A stretch of DNA of 64,000 nucleotides, taken from contig NZ_CP059154.1 in assembly GCF_013456555.2 (NCBI RefSeq), positions 3,715,652 to 3,779,651 on the forward strand, given 5' to 3'. Position 1 is the first letter of the stretch; the number at the start of each line of letters is the position of its first letter. The position numbers were made by a program, and so were the translations under genes. Below, in pieces: positions 26,863-36,246 of the stretch. The notes beneath the pieces are model-generated. The model was not told the origin of the DNA. It searched no databases and saw only the letters and a list, made by a program, of their open reading frames with translations. The stretch comes from Natrinema zhouii. Lineage in GTDB: Archaea; Halobacteriota; Halobacteria; Halobacteriales; Natrialbaceae.

Positions 26863-27256
26863 AGGACAACACAGGTAAACGCCAACACAGTGACTAATAA
26901 TCCTTCGGGAGAATTCGCTGCTGGTAGTGAACGTTCGACGGTCTCGAGACTGCTATCTCGACGAAACCGATAGCTCCCATGAGGATCTGGACGGAGAGAC
27001 AACTATCCGAGACCCCTCGAAAGAGAAGGTATTGGTATAGCTGTATACGATTTACAAGTCCGGAATGAGGCAGATTAATTGAGTACTTTCATAGTAAAAC
27101 TGAGACACAGCGGACGTTTTTTCGCGAAAAGAAACCTGCGTCAGACGACAATTTCGGACATTTCAACCCCGAACTGAGACGAACGCCGGATAGACGGCGG
27201 ACCCGAAACTCGACGAGACGGTGGAACGACCGTCCGGGCGTCCGGCCAGCGTCCGG
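26863..27256. other. Intergenic region of 394 bases
   Basis: Between the divergent-facing lactonase start and the integrase stop. AT-rich around 27040-27130. It includes the lactonase promoter on the minus strand. I see no further gene, repeat or hairpin. Confidence 0.4.
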
Positions 27257-28303
27257 TCACCGGGTGACGGAGTAGACAGACTCGAGATAGGTCTCTCGAA
27301 CGCGATCTCCCCAGTTGTGGGTGTAGGTATCGATCACGTCGCCAGCGACGTCGCCGCGGAGGTACTGAACGATCCCCCGATCACCGGTTCGGTCCCGGAG
27401 ATGCGTGGTGAAGAAGTGCCGGAAGTAGTGTGGCGTGACGTTCTCCTTGGTTCCGCCGCCGGTCCGGTACCAGCCGTACTCTCGAGCGTGTTTCTGGACG
27501 ATATAGCGAACGTCCGACGGTGTCAGCCGTTCGCCCCACGACGACCCGGTATCGAGGAAGAGCGGCTGCGCCGGCGATATGGCGTCGGGGCGGACGGCCA
27601 GCCACTCGAGCAACGCCGCTCGAAGCTCGTCGTCGACGGGGACGACCGTATCCCGCTTTCGCTTGTTCGAGGCCGTCCGTTCCTCGCCGTTGACGGTCGT
27701 TCCGCGAGCCGGCTCGGACGAGACAAATACCGACGAGGGTCGCCGCTCGAGGCCGACGCGGGGCTCCCACTCGAGGTCGAGTTCCGGCAGTTCGAGGTGC
27801 AGATCCCGCAGATCGAGGTTACAGCACTCGCCGACACGCATCCCCGTCTTGAGGAGGGTGACGATGACGCATCGCTCGAGGGGATGCGCGATCGTCGCGA
27901 CGAACGACCGCATTTCGCCCACCGAGATGTCGCGTCTCGTCGGGTTCGTATCGATCGATTCGGACATCTCCTCCATGACGAGCGCCATCGGATTGTCGTC
28001 GAAGGCACCGACGCGGGTCATGTAGTCGTAGAATCGGTTGAGATAGGACGCGTACGACGCGATCGTGCTGTCTTCGAACGCGCCGCGTAGCGAGTGGATC
28101 CAGGCCATACACTCCCGACGCTGGGCCCCGCCGACCGTGTCGACGTCGAAGCGCTCGGCTAGAAACGTCTCGAACTGCCGAAGCACCCGCTCGTAGGCCT
28201 CGAGCGTCCGTTCGCTCTTGCCGTGATAGCGCTGGTCGTCGAGGAAGTACGCGATCGGATCCGTCACGTCTGCCGGCGCATCGCCGGTGGGCTCAGTCGC
28301 CAT
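27257..28303 (-). CDS. Tyrosine recombinase / integrase
   Basis: A 348-aa protein of the phage integrase/XerC-D family. The N-terminal SAM-like domain (ADVTDPIAYFLDDQRYHGKSERTLEAYERVLRQFETFL) binds the arms. The catalytic domain has the first Arg in LLKTGMRVGECCNLDLRDL, the HxxR box in TPHYFRHFFTTHL, and the Tyr nucleophile in VIDTYTHNW. All needed residues are present. The ATG at 28303 overlaps the last 11 bases of the upstream DUF5805-like gene, so the two are coupled. It could serve dimer resolution or be left from an integrated element. Confidence 0.9.
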   Translation of the reverse strand: MATEPTGDAPADVTDPIAYFLDDQRYHGKSERTLEAYERVLRQFETFLAERFDVDTVGGAQRRECMAWIHSLRGAFEDSTIASYASYLNRFYDYMTRVGAFDDNPMALVMEEMSESIDTNPTRRDISVGEMRSFVATIAHPLERCVIVTLLKTGMRVGECCNLDLRDLHLELPELDLEWEPRVGLERRPSSVFVSSEPARGTTVNGEERTASNKRKRDTVVPVDDELRAALLEWLAVRPDAISPAQPLFLDTGSSWGERLTPSDVRYIVQKHAREYGWYRTGGGTKENVTPHYFRHFFTTHLRDRTGDRGIVQYLRGDVAGDVIDTYTHNWGDRVRETYLESVYSVTR

Positions 28304-28688
28304 CGCCACCACCGTCGACGGTCGTGTATCCATCGTGGCGTCCGCTGTATCGAATTCGGTTGTTCGATTGGAGTTCCTCGAGCGTCTCGTCCAGTCGCGA
28401 CTCGATATCGTCGGACACCGCCTCAAGTAGTTCGTCCCACGAATACGTGTCAGCCGAGAGCAGTTTGAGGACCCGTGTTTCGAGGCCGTTACCCCCAGGG
28501 TCTGGGTCCGGAGAATCGGGTTCCGCAGAGCCGGATTCGAACCCCTTTCGCCCCGCCTGCACCATCGTCCGAACGAACTCGCTCTGGCTCATGTCGAGGT
28601 CGTCGGCGTGAGATTGCCACTCCGATTTCTGGTAGGCCGGGACGTAGGTCTTGACAGCGGCTCGAGATGTGTCCGCCGAATCGCTCAT
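28293..28688 (-). CDS. DUF5805-like protein, partner of the integrase
   Basis: A 131-aa protein. The N-terminal half (SRAAVKTYVPAYQKSEWQSHADDLDMSQSEFVRTMVQAGRKGF) has a ribbon-helix-helix look. The C-terminal part (TRVLKLLSADTYSWDELLEAVSDDIESRLDETLEELQSNNRIRY) looks like a winged helix. This pattern and its place directly before a tyrosine recombinase match what I recall of DUF5805. A DNA-binding accessory or directionality factor is a reasonable guess. I start at MSDSADT; an in-frame ATG 39 bases upstream gives a less acidic extension. Confidence 0.8.
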   Translation of the reverse strand: MSDSADTSRAAVKTYVPAYQKSEWQSHADDLDMSQSEFVRTMVQAGRKGFESGSAEPDSPDPDPGGNGLETRVLKLLSADTYSWDELLEAVSDDIESRLDETLEELQSNNRIRYSGRHDGYTTVDGGGDGD

Positions 28689-28977
28689 ACGCCATCCATC
28701 AAACGCGATGATCTTCAATCTACCCATTATTCGAGCTAAGTGAGTTTATCTCAACTGGCAGGATCAGTCTATCGCCGAATTGGGCCCTATTATCGGAGAT
28801 AAGTATCTATAGTAGTGATACGAGAGGAGATATTGAATATTGGGGTGTAGTGTTATAGTTTAAGATATAATGATAGTGAGCAGCTGGGTGGCCGAAGCGC
28901 TTCCGTCGCTCGTGACGTGAAATCGTCGAGCGCCAACCTGTGAATGTAGTCGATTTCACTCACGTATCGCGACTCGT

Positions 28978-29100
28978 TCAGTGACCATCAATCGAGAAAG
29001 CAGTCTCGGCTCGGACCTGTTCCAGCGACGAACGCCACTGGTCTCGTAGACGCCGCTCGCGTTCGGCCGGATCACGCACCACCTCTCGGGCGATAGCCTG
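28978..29100 (-). pseudogene. C-terminal gene remnant
   Basis: A 40-residue open stretch ending in TGA, preceded by an in-frame stop. It reads QAIAREVVRDPAERERRLRD... and ends AETAFSIDGH, charged and helix-like in the way of real haloarchaeal protein. No start codon context. Probably the tail of a lost gene. Confidence 0.35.
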
Positions 29101-29433
29101 TCACTGCCTACCGGACGATCGACTCGACAGCGCTCTTCGTTTCCAAACGATCTGCAGCCGATCGTCCAGCCGTGGCTATCGGAGAGTCCGAACCTCGATT
29201 ACGAACTCAGCTCGAGTCGATATCTCTTCGCTCATCGCCCGGATAAAGGGCATCTTCTCAGTTTGTGGAGGGACAGCAGTAGCATCGGATAGGAGCCGAG
29301 CGAGCCGGCCGACCGCCCGACCGCGAGGCGGAGTCAGCACGGACTGGCCGCTTCAAGCGCGCGCACTCTCGGCGAGACCTCCTTGAGTCACAGCCACTGA
29401 GTTGCGAGTTCAGCGTTGGACGATGACTGTCCT

Positions 29434-29538
29434 CTAGCCGACGCTGTGCTGAACCTCGATATCGGCGTCGTCGACGGTCGATTTCATCGGTCCGGACCAG
29501 ACACCGTAGACGTCGATACGCAAGCCGTTCCGGACATC
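29434..29538 (-). pseudogene. C-terminal gene remnant abutting a palindromic element
   Basis: A 34-residue stretch (DVRNGLRIDVYGVWSGPMK... ending DIEVQHSVG) with haloarchaeal composition and a TAG stop. It is open up to the edge of the palindromic element at 29541, which may have cut the original gene. Confidence 0.35.
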
Positions 29539-29540
29539 AG

Positions 29541-29621
29541 CTATAGTAAGAACTGAAACGATTCACAGACCGATCACACAGCCAGCGATCGATGTGCAAT
29601 GACGGTCAGTGGCTGCTATAG
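29541..29621 (+). repeat. Palindromic MITE-like element, 81 bases
   Basis: Starts and ends with CTATAG. The ends form imperfect inverted repeats (CTATAGTAAGAACTGA against CTATAGCAGCCACTGA from the other strand). An internal stem-loop pairs the CACAGACCGATC region with GATCGATGTG. A degenerate second copy lies at 18618-18703. Too short to encode anything; it could be a non-autonomous mobile element or a structured regulatory repeat. Confidence 0.65.
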
Positions 29622-30155
29622 TTCTGCCACGCTCTGTTGTCCGCCATTTGGACTGCAGTACTCCCGTGCTCGAGTCGATTCCAAGCCGTCTGTAGTGACC
29701 CTCTCGGAACCATCTCAGTCAGACAAGGGGTAAATACCGTATACGACTCGAGTCGGACCAGGACGGCGTGAACGGCGTTTCAGCAACTGGTATCCCTTGG
29801 GACCGAACTTGGTTATGCTAGCTCCTCACGGGCCGCTGTGGCTCTTGAACTCGACACGAGTGTAATCGCTCGGCAAGCGATGCGTTGTCCGGGAGAGATG
29901 TCATAGAGTTGTAGTCTTTGGAGTCGTGCACTGTCTGCTCTCGAACTCATGAATTGTATGTTGCTATACGTATTGTGTGGGCGCTGAAAACACACAGTTT
30001 CGGGAACCGCACCCAATTCGTCGTGACTTCGGACGGTACGCACCGATTCTCAGCAGTGTTCTCCAACGATCCGGTAGTGAGTGCGATTCCCCCGGTCAAT
30101 CGCGGTACGGCTACCTCGGCGGTAGTTATTCCCCGCTGGTGTTCGTCGTTCCGGT

Positions 30156-31031
30156 ATGGCTGATATGACCGTCGAGGAGGCGATGGAAACGTACGGACCG
30201 TCCGAACTCACTCGTGACGATCTACTGGTGCTCGAGGATCCACAGTACACCGCCGAGAACGTCGCGATCGTAACGGGGGCCGGCTCGGGTATCGGGCAGG
30301 CGACCGCGCTGGCCTTCGCGGCGAACGACTTGACAGTCGTCGCGACGGACCGCGACGAAGACGGACTCGCCGAAACGCAGACGCAAGCCGAGGAACTGTC
30401 GCTTCCGGGCGAACTCGTCACGGTTATTGGAGATCTGACCGACGACACCGATCTCGAGCGGATCGTCGACGAGGCGGCCGAACAGGGCAACGTTCGGTAT
30501 CTGGCCAACATCGCCGGGATCCAGACCGTCGCGCCCATCGAATCGTTCCCGCTCGAGAAGTACGACCTGATGCACGACGTCATGCAGCGGGCACCGATGG
30601 TGCTCTCGAAACACTGCCTGCCACACTTTCGCGACAACGAGGACGGCAACGGTGTCGTCGCGAACATGTGCTCGGTCCACGGCCACATCGTGACGCGGGA
30701 CAAGGTCGCGTACAACACGACAAAGTTCGGGCTCCGGGGGCTGACCCAGTCGATCGCCGCCGAGGGCGAGGGGGACGTGCGAGCGTTCACCATCAGCACC
30801 GCCTACGTCAAGACGGCGCTCGTCGCGAAACAGCTCCCCGACACGGCCGATCGGCGCGATATGACCGTCGACGAGGTCGTCGAAAACGTGATGCTCGAGC
30901 GCACTCGCGTCAAGGAGATGATGGAGCCGTACGAGGTCGCGAACTTGTTCGTGATGGGCTGTTCACACCACAGCAAGCATCTCAACGGCGGCGACATGAC
31001 CCACGAGGGCGGGATGAGTCTAACCTACTGA
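30156..31031 (+). CDS. Short-chain dehydrogenase/reductase (candidate 3-hydroxybutyrate dehydrogenase)
   Basis: A 291-aa SDR with an N-terminal extension (residues 1-35) before the Rossmann fold. NAD(P)-binding TGAGSGIGQ (about 41-49), an acidic TDRDEDG after beta-2 that favours NAD, LANIAGIQ, and the active-site Tyr/Lys in VAYNTTKFG. The tail GCSHHSKHLNGGDMTHEGGMSLTY is like 3-hydroxybutyrate dehydrogenases, but the assignment is by resemblance only. It is convergent with a patatin gene 13 bases away. Confidence 0.85.
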   Translation: MADMTVEEAMETYGPSELTRDDLLVLEDPQYTAENVAIVTGAGSGIGQATALAFAANDLTVVATDRDEDGLAETQTQAEELSLPGELVTVIGDLTDDTDLERIVDEAAEQGNVRYLANIAGIQTVAPIESFPLEKYDLMHDVMQRAPMVLSKHCLPHFRDNEDGNGVVANMCSVHGHIVTRDKVAYNTTKFGLRGLTQSIAAEGEGDVRAFTISTAYVKTALVAKQLPDTADRRDMTVDEVVENVMLERTRVKEMMEPYEVANLFVMGCSHHSKHLNGGDMTHEGGMSLTY

Positions 31032-31044
31032 CCCCCGGAGGAAC

Positions 31045-32073
31045 TCACGGATCCTCGAAGTAGTTCGTCGGCCGCGCGTCGGCGGGCCGATCGGCGAGGA
31101 AGGAGTCGGCACGCTCGCGGCCGGTTCGGAACAGCGCGTCGATGAGGTGGGGCGATCGGTCGAGTTTCGTCGACCACCGGAGTTCCTCGTCGAATCTCAC
31201 ACGCCGGACGTCGGTGTGCGTGTATCGGTCCGGCAGATAGCCCGCGTCGACCCACTCGTTGACCTGCTCGATGAATTCGACCTCCTGCTCGAGCGCGGTG
31301 TTGCCGCTGAGTTCGTTGCGCCGGTCGGCGATTTCGGCCTGCGAACGGGGGACGTTCGACCGACTGGACGGGTTGATCTGGATGAGCCAGACTTCGTCGG
31401 GATCCGGAATGTCGTCGGCCGTCGAGAAGTCCCGGACTGGCGGGTTCTTCGAGAAGAGTCCGTCCCAGTAGTGCCCGCCATCAATATCGACGGCGTCGAA
31501 GAGGCCAGGCTCGGCGGCGCTGGCCAGAAGAGTGTCGGCGGTCATCTCGTGGCCTCGAAAGACGCGAAAGTCGCCGGTCAGTACCTCGATCGCACTCACC
31601 AGTAACGCCGGGAGGACGATCCCTTCGGTCCGTCGACGCTCTCGAATGGTATCGCTGAGCGATCGGACGCGTTCGAAGTCGACGTGGCGGTTCAACAGCG
31701 ATCGAAGCTCCCGCTGTGCCATCGTCCCTGCGGGCGTCTGCGTGGGACTATACTGTGGCAACCCGATCCCCATCGTGCGAAGCTCGGTCAATCGGACTGC
31801 GAAGTCGTTCACGAGGCGCTCGGTCAGCGTCGTCGCTTTCAGGTCGTTCCAGAACTCGCCGAGCAGCGCAGCGGGGGCGAGTTCCGGGTCGACGTGTCCG
31901 TACCAGCCTAGGAGCGCACATATCGCGCCGCCGGACGTTCCCGAGAAGCCGACGAGTTCGTACTCCGGCCGGGCGATTTCCGGAAGGAGTCGCTGGAGTG
32001 CCCCCGCAGTGAACGCCGTGTGGCTGCCACCGCCCTGACAGGCGATCGCGATCTTCGTCGGCTCGTCGCTCAT
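31045..32073 (-). CDS. Patatin-like phospholipase
   Basis: A 342-aa patatin-family serine acyl hydrolase. Oxyanion loop CQGGGSHTAFTAGAL near the N-terminus, nucleophile elbow GFSGTSGGAICALL (GxSxG), and the catalytic Asp in HYWDGLFSKNPP (the usual DGG is DGL). No signal peptide, so cytoplasmic. Haloarchaeal lipids are ethers, so the substrate may be an acylated small molecule or polyhydroxyalkanoate-type ester rather than a membrane phospholipid (inference). Confidence 0.9.
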   Translation of the reverse strand: MSDEPTKIAIACQGGGSHTAFTAGALQRLLPEIARPEYELVGFSGTSGGAICALLGWYGHVDPELAPAALLGEFWNDLKATTLTERLVNDFAVRLTELRTMGIGLPQYSPTQTPAGTMAQRELRSLLNRHVDFERVRSLSDTIRERRRTEGIVLPALLVSAIEVLTGDFRVFRGHEMTADTLLASAAEPGLFDAVDIDGGHYWDGLFSKNPPVRDFSTADDIPDPDEVWLIQINPSSRSNVPRSQAEIADRRNELSGNTALEQEVEFIEQVNEWVDAGYLPDRYTHTDVRRVRFDEELRWSTKLDRSPHLIDALFRTGRERADSFLADRPADARPTNYFEDP

Positions 32074-32145
32074 TCCGTGGCCGTTTCGGAGTCGAGGTCA
32101 TGTAACTGTCCCTCTCGAGCGAGCAGTTTCGCGTCGATCGGCGGC

Positions 32146-33750
32146 TCAGCTCTCGTCGTCGGGCTCCTCCGACGGCTCCTCGGTCGGCGAGTCGCTCTCG
32201 CCCGAGTCCCGAAACCACCGCCCGACCGTCCGCTGGCGCTGGCGCGCCCGGAGACGGTCCTGTAACCGCTCTTCGATGACGGCCTGTAGCTCGAGGCCCC
32301 GATCCGTATCCACGTCGTAGGCGGTCGCGGCCCGGCCGAGCAGCGAGGCGGAGCTGGCGGTGTCGGCGGTGACGCTGGCGAGCCCCCGTCGGCGCTGGAA
32401 GATCGTCGCCTGGTGGAGGACGGCCTGCACTCGATAGTAGGGGACGACCTTCGTCGTCCGCCGCCAGAAGCCCGTGCGCGTGAGGAAGTAGCGATCGTCG
32501 ATGCGGTAGCCCCGGCTCGACCACTTCAGGTGGGCGGCGAACGGGGCGAGGACGGCGAGGGCGGCGAGGACGTACCACTGACGGACGACCGTCGTATACC
32601 GCGCCAGCAGATACGCGCCGACGACGACGGCGGCGACGACGAGTAGGTATCTGACCACGTATCGTTCGCGAGCGCGACGCGGCGGCGACTCGAGGTCGAC
32701 CGGGCCGAACGGTTCGATCGCGCGCGCGAGCGTTCGCACTCGGGTGGCGTCGGCGAGCGGGATCGCGGACTCCGTGCCGCGGGAATCGGACTGCCCGGGC
32801 GCGTAGCCGGCCGTCTCGACGCTCAGCGCGGCGTAGCCGAACCAGCGGAAGGGGATCGATTCCGAGATGGTCAGGGTCTGTACTTTCTCGAGCGGAATCG
32901 TCCCACTGTAGCGCTGGAGGAGCCCCCGTTCGTAGTAGAGTTCGTCGTCGACGCGAGTGAGCCGGAAGCCGTAGTATCGGGTGAACGTGAGGATCGCACT
33001 GACGATCCAGGCGGCGAGCACGAAGAGCAAGAGCCCCCAGGCGAGGAGGAACAGCCCCGTCGCCGGGCCTGGCAGACCCGCGATTCGGTCGGTCGGAAGC
33101 AACGTTTCGGGATCGAACCCGCTGGCGAACGAGAGCGCGATCCCGCCCAGCACGCTGGCTCCCGGATCGATGGTGAAGACGCTCAGAATAGCGAGTTCGC
33201 GCGGGCGGATCTCGAACAGGATTTCTTCGTCTTCGGCCGGCTCCGTGGCGGATTCGGCCGCGTCCGCTTCACTCTCGAGTGCCGTCTCGTCGTCCCCTTC
33301 GGTCCGCTCGGCGCCCGCGCCACCTCGCAGTTGCCGTCTGAGGTGGCGAGCTTCGGACTCGTCGACGTACTGGAGACTGACCTCGGTTTCGCCGCCGCCG
33401 GCGGTTTCGATGTGGACGGCCGCAATCCCGAGGATCCGTTCGATCACGTTCTGCCTGATATCGACGTTCTGGACCCGTCCGAGGGGAAGCTCGCGGTCCC
33501 GACGCGAGATCACGCCGGAGGTGACGTCGAACGTGTCCGCGGTGAGTTCGTACCGGAATCGCTGGTAGTAGGCGAACTCGTAGACGATTCCCGTAACGAC
33601 CCCGAACAGGACGAGGCCGAACACCGAGAGCAGATTCATTCCGTTGCCGCCGGGCGAGACGATGATGCCGATGACAAAGAAGACGAAGCCGGTGTTGAGG
33701 CTGCGCGAGAGCGATCTGACGGCGATCGACGCCGGATGGAGTTTCCTCAT
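32146..33750 (-). CDS. Membrane protein with three bacterial PH (bPH2/YdbT) domains, first paralogue
   Basis: A 534-aa YdbT-type protein. Three bPH2 repeats: [34 protein letters not shown] (about residues 66-99), [34 protein letters not shown] (about 263-296) and [30 protein letters not shown] (about 417-446), each after paired membrane helices. An acidic insert (about 135-175) separates the first and second. The smaller partner ends at 33747, giving a 4-base ATGA overlap. A near-identical arrangement occurs at 43698-45771. Function of the family is unknown. Confidence 0.87.
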   Translation of the reverse strand: MRKLHPASIAVRSLSRSLNTGFVFFVIGIIVSPGGNGMNLLSVFGLVLFGVVTGIVYEFAYYQRFRYELTADTFDVTSGVISRRDRELPLGRVQNVDIRQNVIERILGIAAVHIETAGGGETEVSLQYVDESEARHLRRQLRGGAGAERTEGDDETALESEADAAESATEPAEDEEILFEIRPRELAILSVFTIDPGASVLGGIALSFASGFDPETLLPTDRIAGLPGPATGLFLLAWGLLLFVLAAWIVSAILTFTRYYGFRLTRVDDELYYERGLLQRYSGTIPLEKVQTLTISESIPFRWFGYAALSVETAGYAPGQSDSRGTESAIPLADATRVRTLARAIEPFGPVDLESPPRRARERYVVRYLLVVAAVVVGAYLLARYTTVVRQWYVLAALAVLAPFAAHLKWSSRGYRIDDRYFLTRTGFWRRTTKVVPYYRVQAVLHQATIFQRRRGLASVTADTASSASLLGRAATAYDVDTDRGLELQAVIEERLQDRLRARQRQRTVGRWFRDSGESDSPTEEPSEEPDDES

Positions 33751-34235
33751 ACAGCGTCTTCACCCGCGCTCTCGATCGCGAGTTGGCGCAGTGATTCCTG
33801 TAGCTCCTCGGCGCGTGCCGGCGTCAGGCCGGGAATCGCGACGTCCGAACTCCGCGAGCCGGCCGTGTACACCACGACCGTCGCGAGGCCGACGGTTCGC
33901 TCGAGCGGCGAGCGCCGGGAGTCGACGTGCTGGACCCGGACGTAGGGGACGACAGTCTTGGTTCGCGTGAAGACGCCCCGTTCGATGTAGAGGTCGTCGT
34001 CCCGGAGGTCGAACCGCCAGACACCGTAGCGCTGCCAGGCGATATAGATTCGAACGATGGCGAGTGAGACGGCGATCACGGCGGCGGCCGGGAGAAGTGC
34101 TGCCGGCGCAGCGGGCCAGAGATCGGTGCGGAAGAGCGCGATCGTTCCACCGACGATGAGGCCGCCGAAAATCGCGGCTCGAACGATCGCGAGGCCGAGC
34201 CAGACTCCTCGAACTCGCGGGGTGAGCCGTTCCAT
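33747..34235 (-). CDS. Small membrane protein with one bPH2 (YdbS-like) domain, first paralogue
   Basis: A 162-aa protein: two hydrophobic helices (about residues 11-33 and 38-60), then one bPH2 domain with [31 protein letters not shown] and [19 protein letters not shown]. It is the first gene of a YdbS-YdbT pair with a 4-base overlap. The start at [10 protein letters not shown] is supported by a CTTTAATCAC box about 27 bases upstream on the minus strand. Paralogue of 45310-45771. Confidence 0.86.
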   Translation of the reverse strand: MERLTPRVRGVWLGLAIVRAAIFGGLIVGGTIALFRTDLWPAAPAALLPAAAVIAVSLAIVRIYIAWQRYGVWRFDLRDDDLYIERGVFTRTKTVVPYVRVQHVDSRRSPLERTVGLATVVVYTAGSRSSDVAIPGLTPARAEELQESLRQLAIESAGEDAV

Positions 34236-34572
34236 ACGTCTTATGACGGAACATATGTGATTAAAGGGTTGGAAAGCGGCGGCGGTTTGCAGGCCGTGAG
34301 ATACCGCCCCGCCTGCGATCGCGTTCGATTCGATCACCCTCGAGTGGCTGCGTGTCCCACGAGTAATATGGATGTGGCAGCAGTCGAACTTATCGGCAGG
34401 ATCGTTGAACACAGGTCAGCCGTATCCCCGCCGTCGTGATGTCGACAGTCTCCGCTCCCGAGTGAGGGGAGGCTACAAGCGATCGGCGACGACAGAACGG
34501 CACTGCACGGGGACGTCCAGCTATCGCTCGAGGAGGAGAGCGCGAGAAGACTGCGTAGAAACTGGTCGTCTC
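34236..34572. other. Intergenic region of 337 bases
   Basis: Contains the PH-pair promoter at its left edge. Otherwise I see no coding region, repeat or convincing hairpin. Confidence 0.4.
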
Positions 34573-34806
34573 TCAGTGGGTTGTCGTCCGCACGTCCTCG
34601 ACGTGATAGAGGTCATCCTGGAGTCCGTCGCCATCACAGTCCTCGTTCGGGCACGCGTAGTGCCAGCCGTCTTGGGTCGCCGTCCCCTCTCGGAACCGCT
34701 CCCCACATACCTGACAGAAGAGTTGCCCCTTTTTGCACGTATCTCGGTGTAACTCGAGGGCGAGTTCGGTCTGGAACGACTGGTTGCAGTTGCGACAGGT
34801 GTGCAT
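34573..34806 (-). CDS. Small protein with two zinc-binding modules
   Basis: A 77-aa protein. First module CRNCNQSFQTELALELHRDTC is a C2H2-like finger with Cys as last ligand (C-x2-C, H-x3-C). The second, CQVCGERF...CPNEDCDGDG, is a zinc ribbon. Probably DNA, RNA or protein binding; no specific role can be read. An AT-rich GAATAAAATAACC lies about 45 bases before the ATG, so this mRNA may have a short leader. Confidence 0.75.
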   Translation of the reverse strand: MHTCRNCNQSFQTELALELHRDTCKKGQLFCQVCGERFREGTATQDGWHYACPNEDCDGDGLQDDLYHVEDVRTTTH

Positions 34807-35103
34807 ATTTCGTCTGACGCGAGCATCCGCAAAAACTGCTTGGTTATTTTATTCCACCGTATTCCGAGGTGATCCGGCGTCACTGCCACGATTTGCTGGG
34901 GACTGACTGGCAAAAAAGACAAGCCAAATTGCGTGTTTACTCGCCCTCGAGTATCTCGGTGGGTGGTAGATCGACTCGCTACTGTCCCCCGCGACCACGC
35001 CGTTCGAAAGATTATCACGTATATGATAGTATCGCCATTTAACTGCTGCGCTCGAGGTCGAGTTCCCCGACTGATTTGTGTTTGCCGAGACAATGATCGG
35101 ATA

Positions 35104-36180
35104 ATGAACTCGCTCGTCATCGGTGGGCGACTGTTCGCAGGCGTATTACTCATCTTGGCGAACGCCTTCTTCGTCGCTATCGAGTTCGCGCTGACCCGCG
35201 CTCGACAGTTCACCGAGGAGGAATTCGTCGGTGGCAACCCCAAACTCGAGCGGGCGTGGGAGATGACGGACGACCTCGAGCTCTATCTCACGACGTGTCA
35301 GGTGGGGATTACGGCCTCGAGTATCGCTGTCGGGATCGTCGCCGAACCCGCGCTGGCGGCCATCTTCGAGCCGCTGTTCGCGAACACGGCGCTGGCCTCG
35401 ATCGGAAGCGGAGCGATCCTCGCCTTCCTCATCATTAACCTCGTCCACCTGACCCACGGCGAGCAGACGCCGACGTATCTCGGCGTCGAACGGTCGCGAA
35501 TGGTCTGTCGATACGGTGCCGCGCCGCTGTACTGGTTTCACTGGATCATTTCGCCGGTCATCACGCTCGGCGACGGCATCGCGAAACTGACGCTCAAACT
35601 CTTCGGGATCGAGATGACCGGCGCGTGGCTCGAGACCGAGGAGGACGTCATCGAGTCCCGGGCGGACCTCCGGAACCGACTCGGTTCGGTCCTCGAGGAA
35701 GGGGACATGTCCGACGAGCGCCGCGAGGAGGTGATGAACGCCTTCCAGATCGGCGAGCAGTCTATCAGCGAGCTGATGGTACCGCCCGAGGAGATCGTCG
35801 CGCTGTCGACCGAAAACGATACCGAGGAAAACTTCCGGAAGATGGAGGAGCGACCGCAGACCCGGTACCCGCTAGTCGGCGAGAAGCTGACGGACTTCCG
35901 CGGAATCGTCTACACGCCGGTTTTCGTCAGGCACCGCGAGGAACTAGCGGACGGCACCGTCGACTTCGCCGAACTGGCGGCACCGCCAATGACGCTCTCC
36001 CCCGACGTGGACGTCAGCGACGCTGTTGACCAGTTTCAGGCCGAGAATCAGGAACTCGCGCTGGTGATCGAGGACGGGGAAATCGTCGGACTGGTGACCG
36101 TGACCGACCTGCTCGAGGCGGTGATGGGCGATATCGAGGACCCGCTCGATGAGGGGCGAATCGATCCAATCGACCGCTGA
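35104..36180 (+). CDS. CNNM/CorC-family transporter (DUF21 and CBS domains)
   Basis: A 358-aa protein. The N-terminal DUF21 membrane domain (four helices within residues 1-165) begins MNSLVIGGRLFAGVLLILANAFFVAIEFAL and includes TTCQVGITASSIAVGIVAEPAL. Two CBS repeats follow (about 215-345), starting MNAFQIGEQSISELMVPPEEIVAL and ending LVTVTDLLEAVMGDIEDP. The family exports or senses Mg2+ and related divalent ions. There is no CorC C-terminal domain. A stress-protein gene follows after 66 bases on the same strand. Confidence 0.9.
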   Translation: MNSLVIGGRLFAGVLLILANAFFVAIEFALTRARQFTEEEFVGGNPKLERAWEMTDDLELYLTTCQVGITASSIAVGIVAEPALAAIFEPLFANTALASIGSGAILAFLIINLVHLTHGEQTPTYLGVERSRMVCRYGAAPLYWFHWIISPVITLGDGIAKLTLKLFGIEMTGAWLETEEDVIESRADLRNRLGSVLEEGDMSDERREEVMNAFQIGEQSISELMVPPEEIVALSTENDTEENFRKMEERPQTRYPLVGEKLTDFRGIVYTPVFVRHREELADGTVDFAELAAPPMTLSPDVDVSDAVDQFQAENQELALVIEDGEIVGLVTVTDLLEAVMGDIEDPLDEGRIDPIDR

Positions 36181-36246
36181 CTGAGCGTCGACGGGCCGGC
36201 CAGTGCGCGTGTCCAGCTTTTCCGTTTCTCGATGGAACTGGTACCC

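Larger units (their letters stand above)
28689..30155. other. 1.47-kb region without an intact gene (decayed DNA)
   Basis: No ORF here has normal haloarchaeal codon use over more than about 40 codons. The first ~170 bases are AT-rich and hold the promoter of the DUF5805 gene. Two coding-like minus-strand fragments (28978-29100 and 29434-29538) and a palindromic element (29541-29621) are listed separately. The last ~40 bases carry the promoter of the SDR gene (GTTATT about 28 bases before its ATG). Confidence 0.6.

Noticed and set aside
28518..28555. tRNA T-arm-like GGGGTTCGAATCC on the minus strand next to the integrase
   Set aside because: The T-stem does not pair beyond two bases, there is no acceptor stem or anticodon arm, and the bases encode conserved residues (KGFESGSA) of the DUF5805-like protein.
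29813..30043. A 76-codon minus-strand frame in the gene desert
   Set aside because: Composition (few Asp/Glu, many Ser/Arg/Cys) is not haloarchaeal and there is no promoter or start context.
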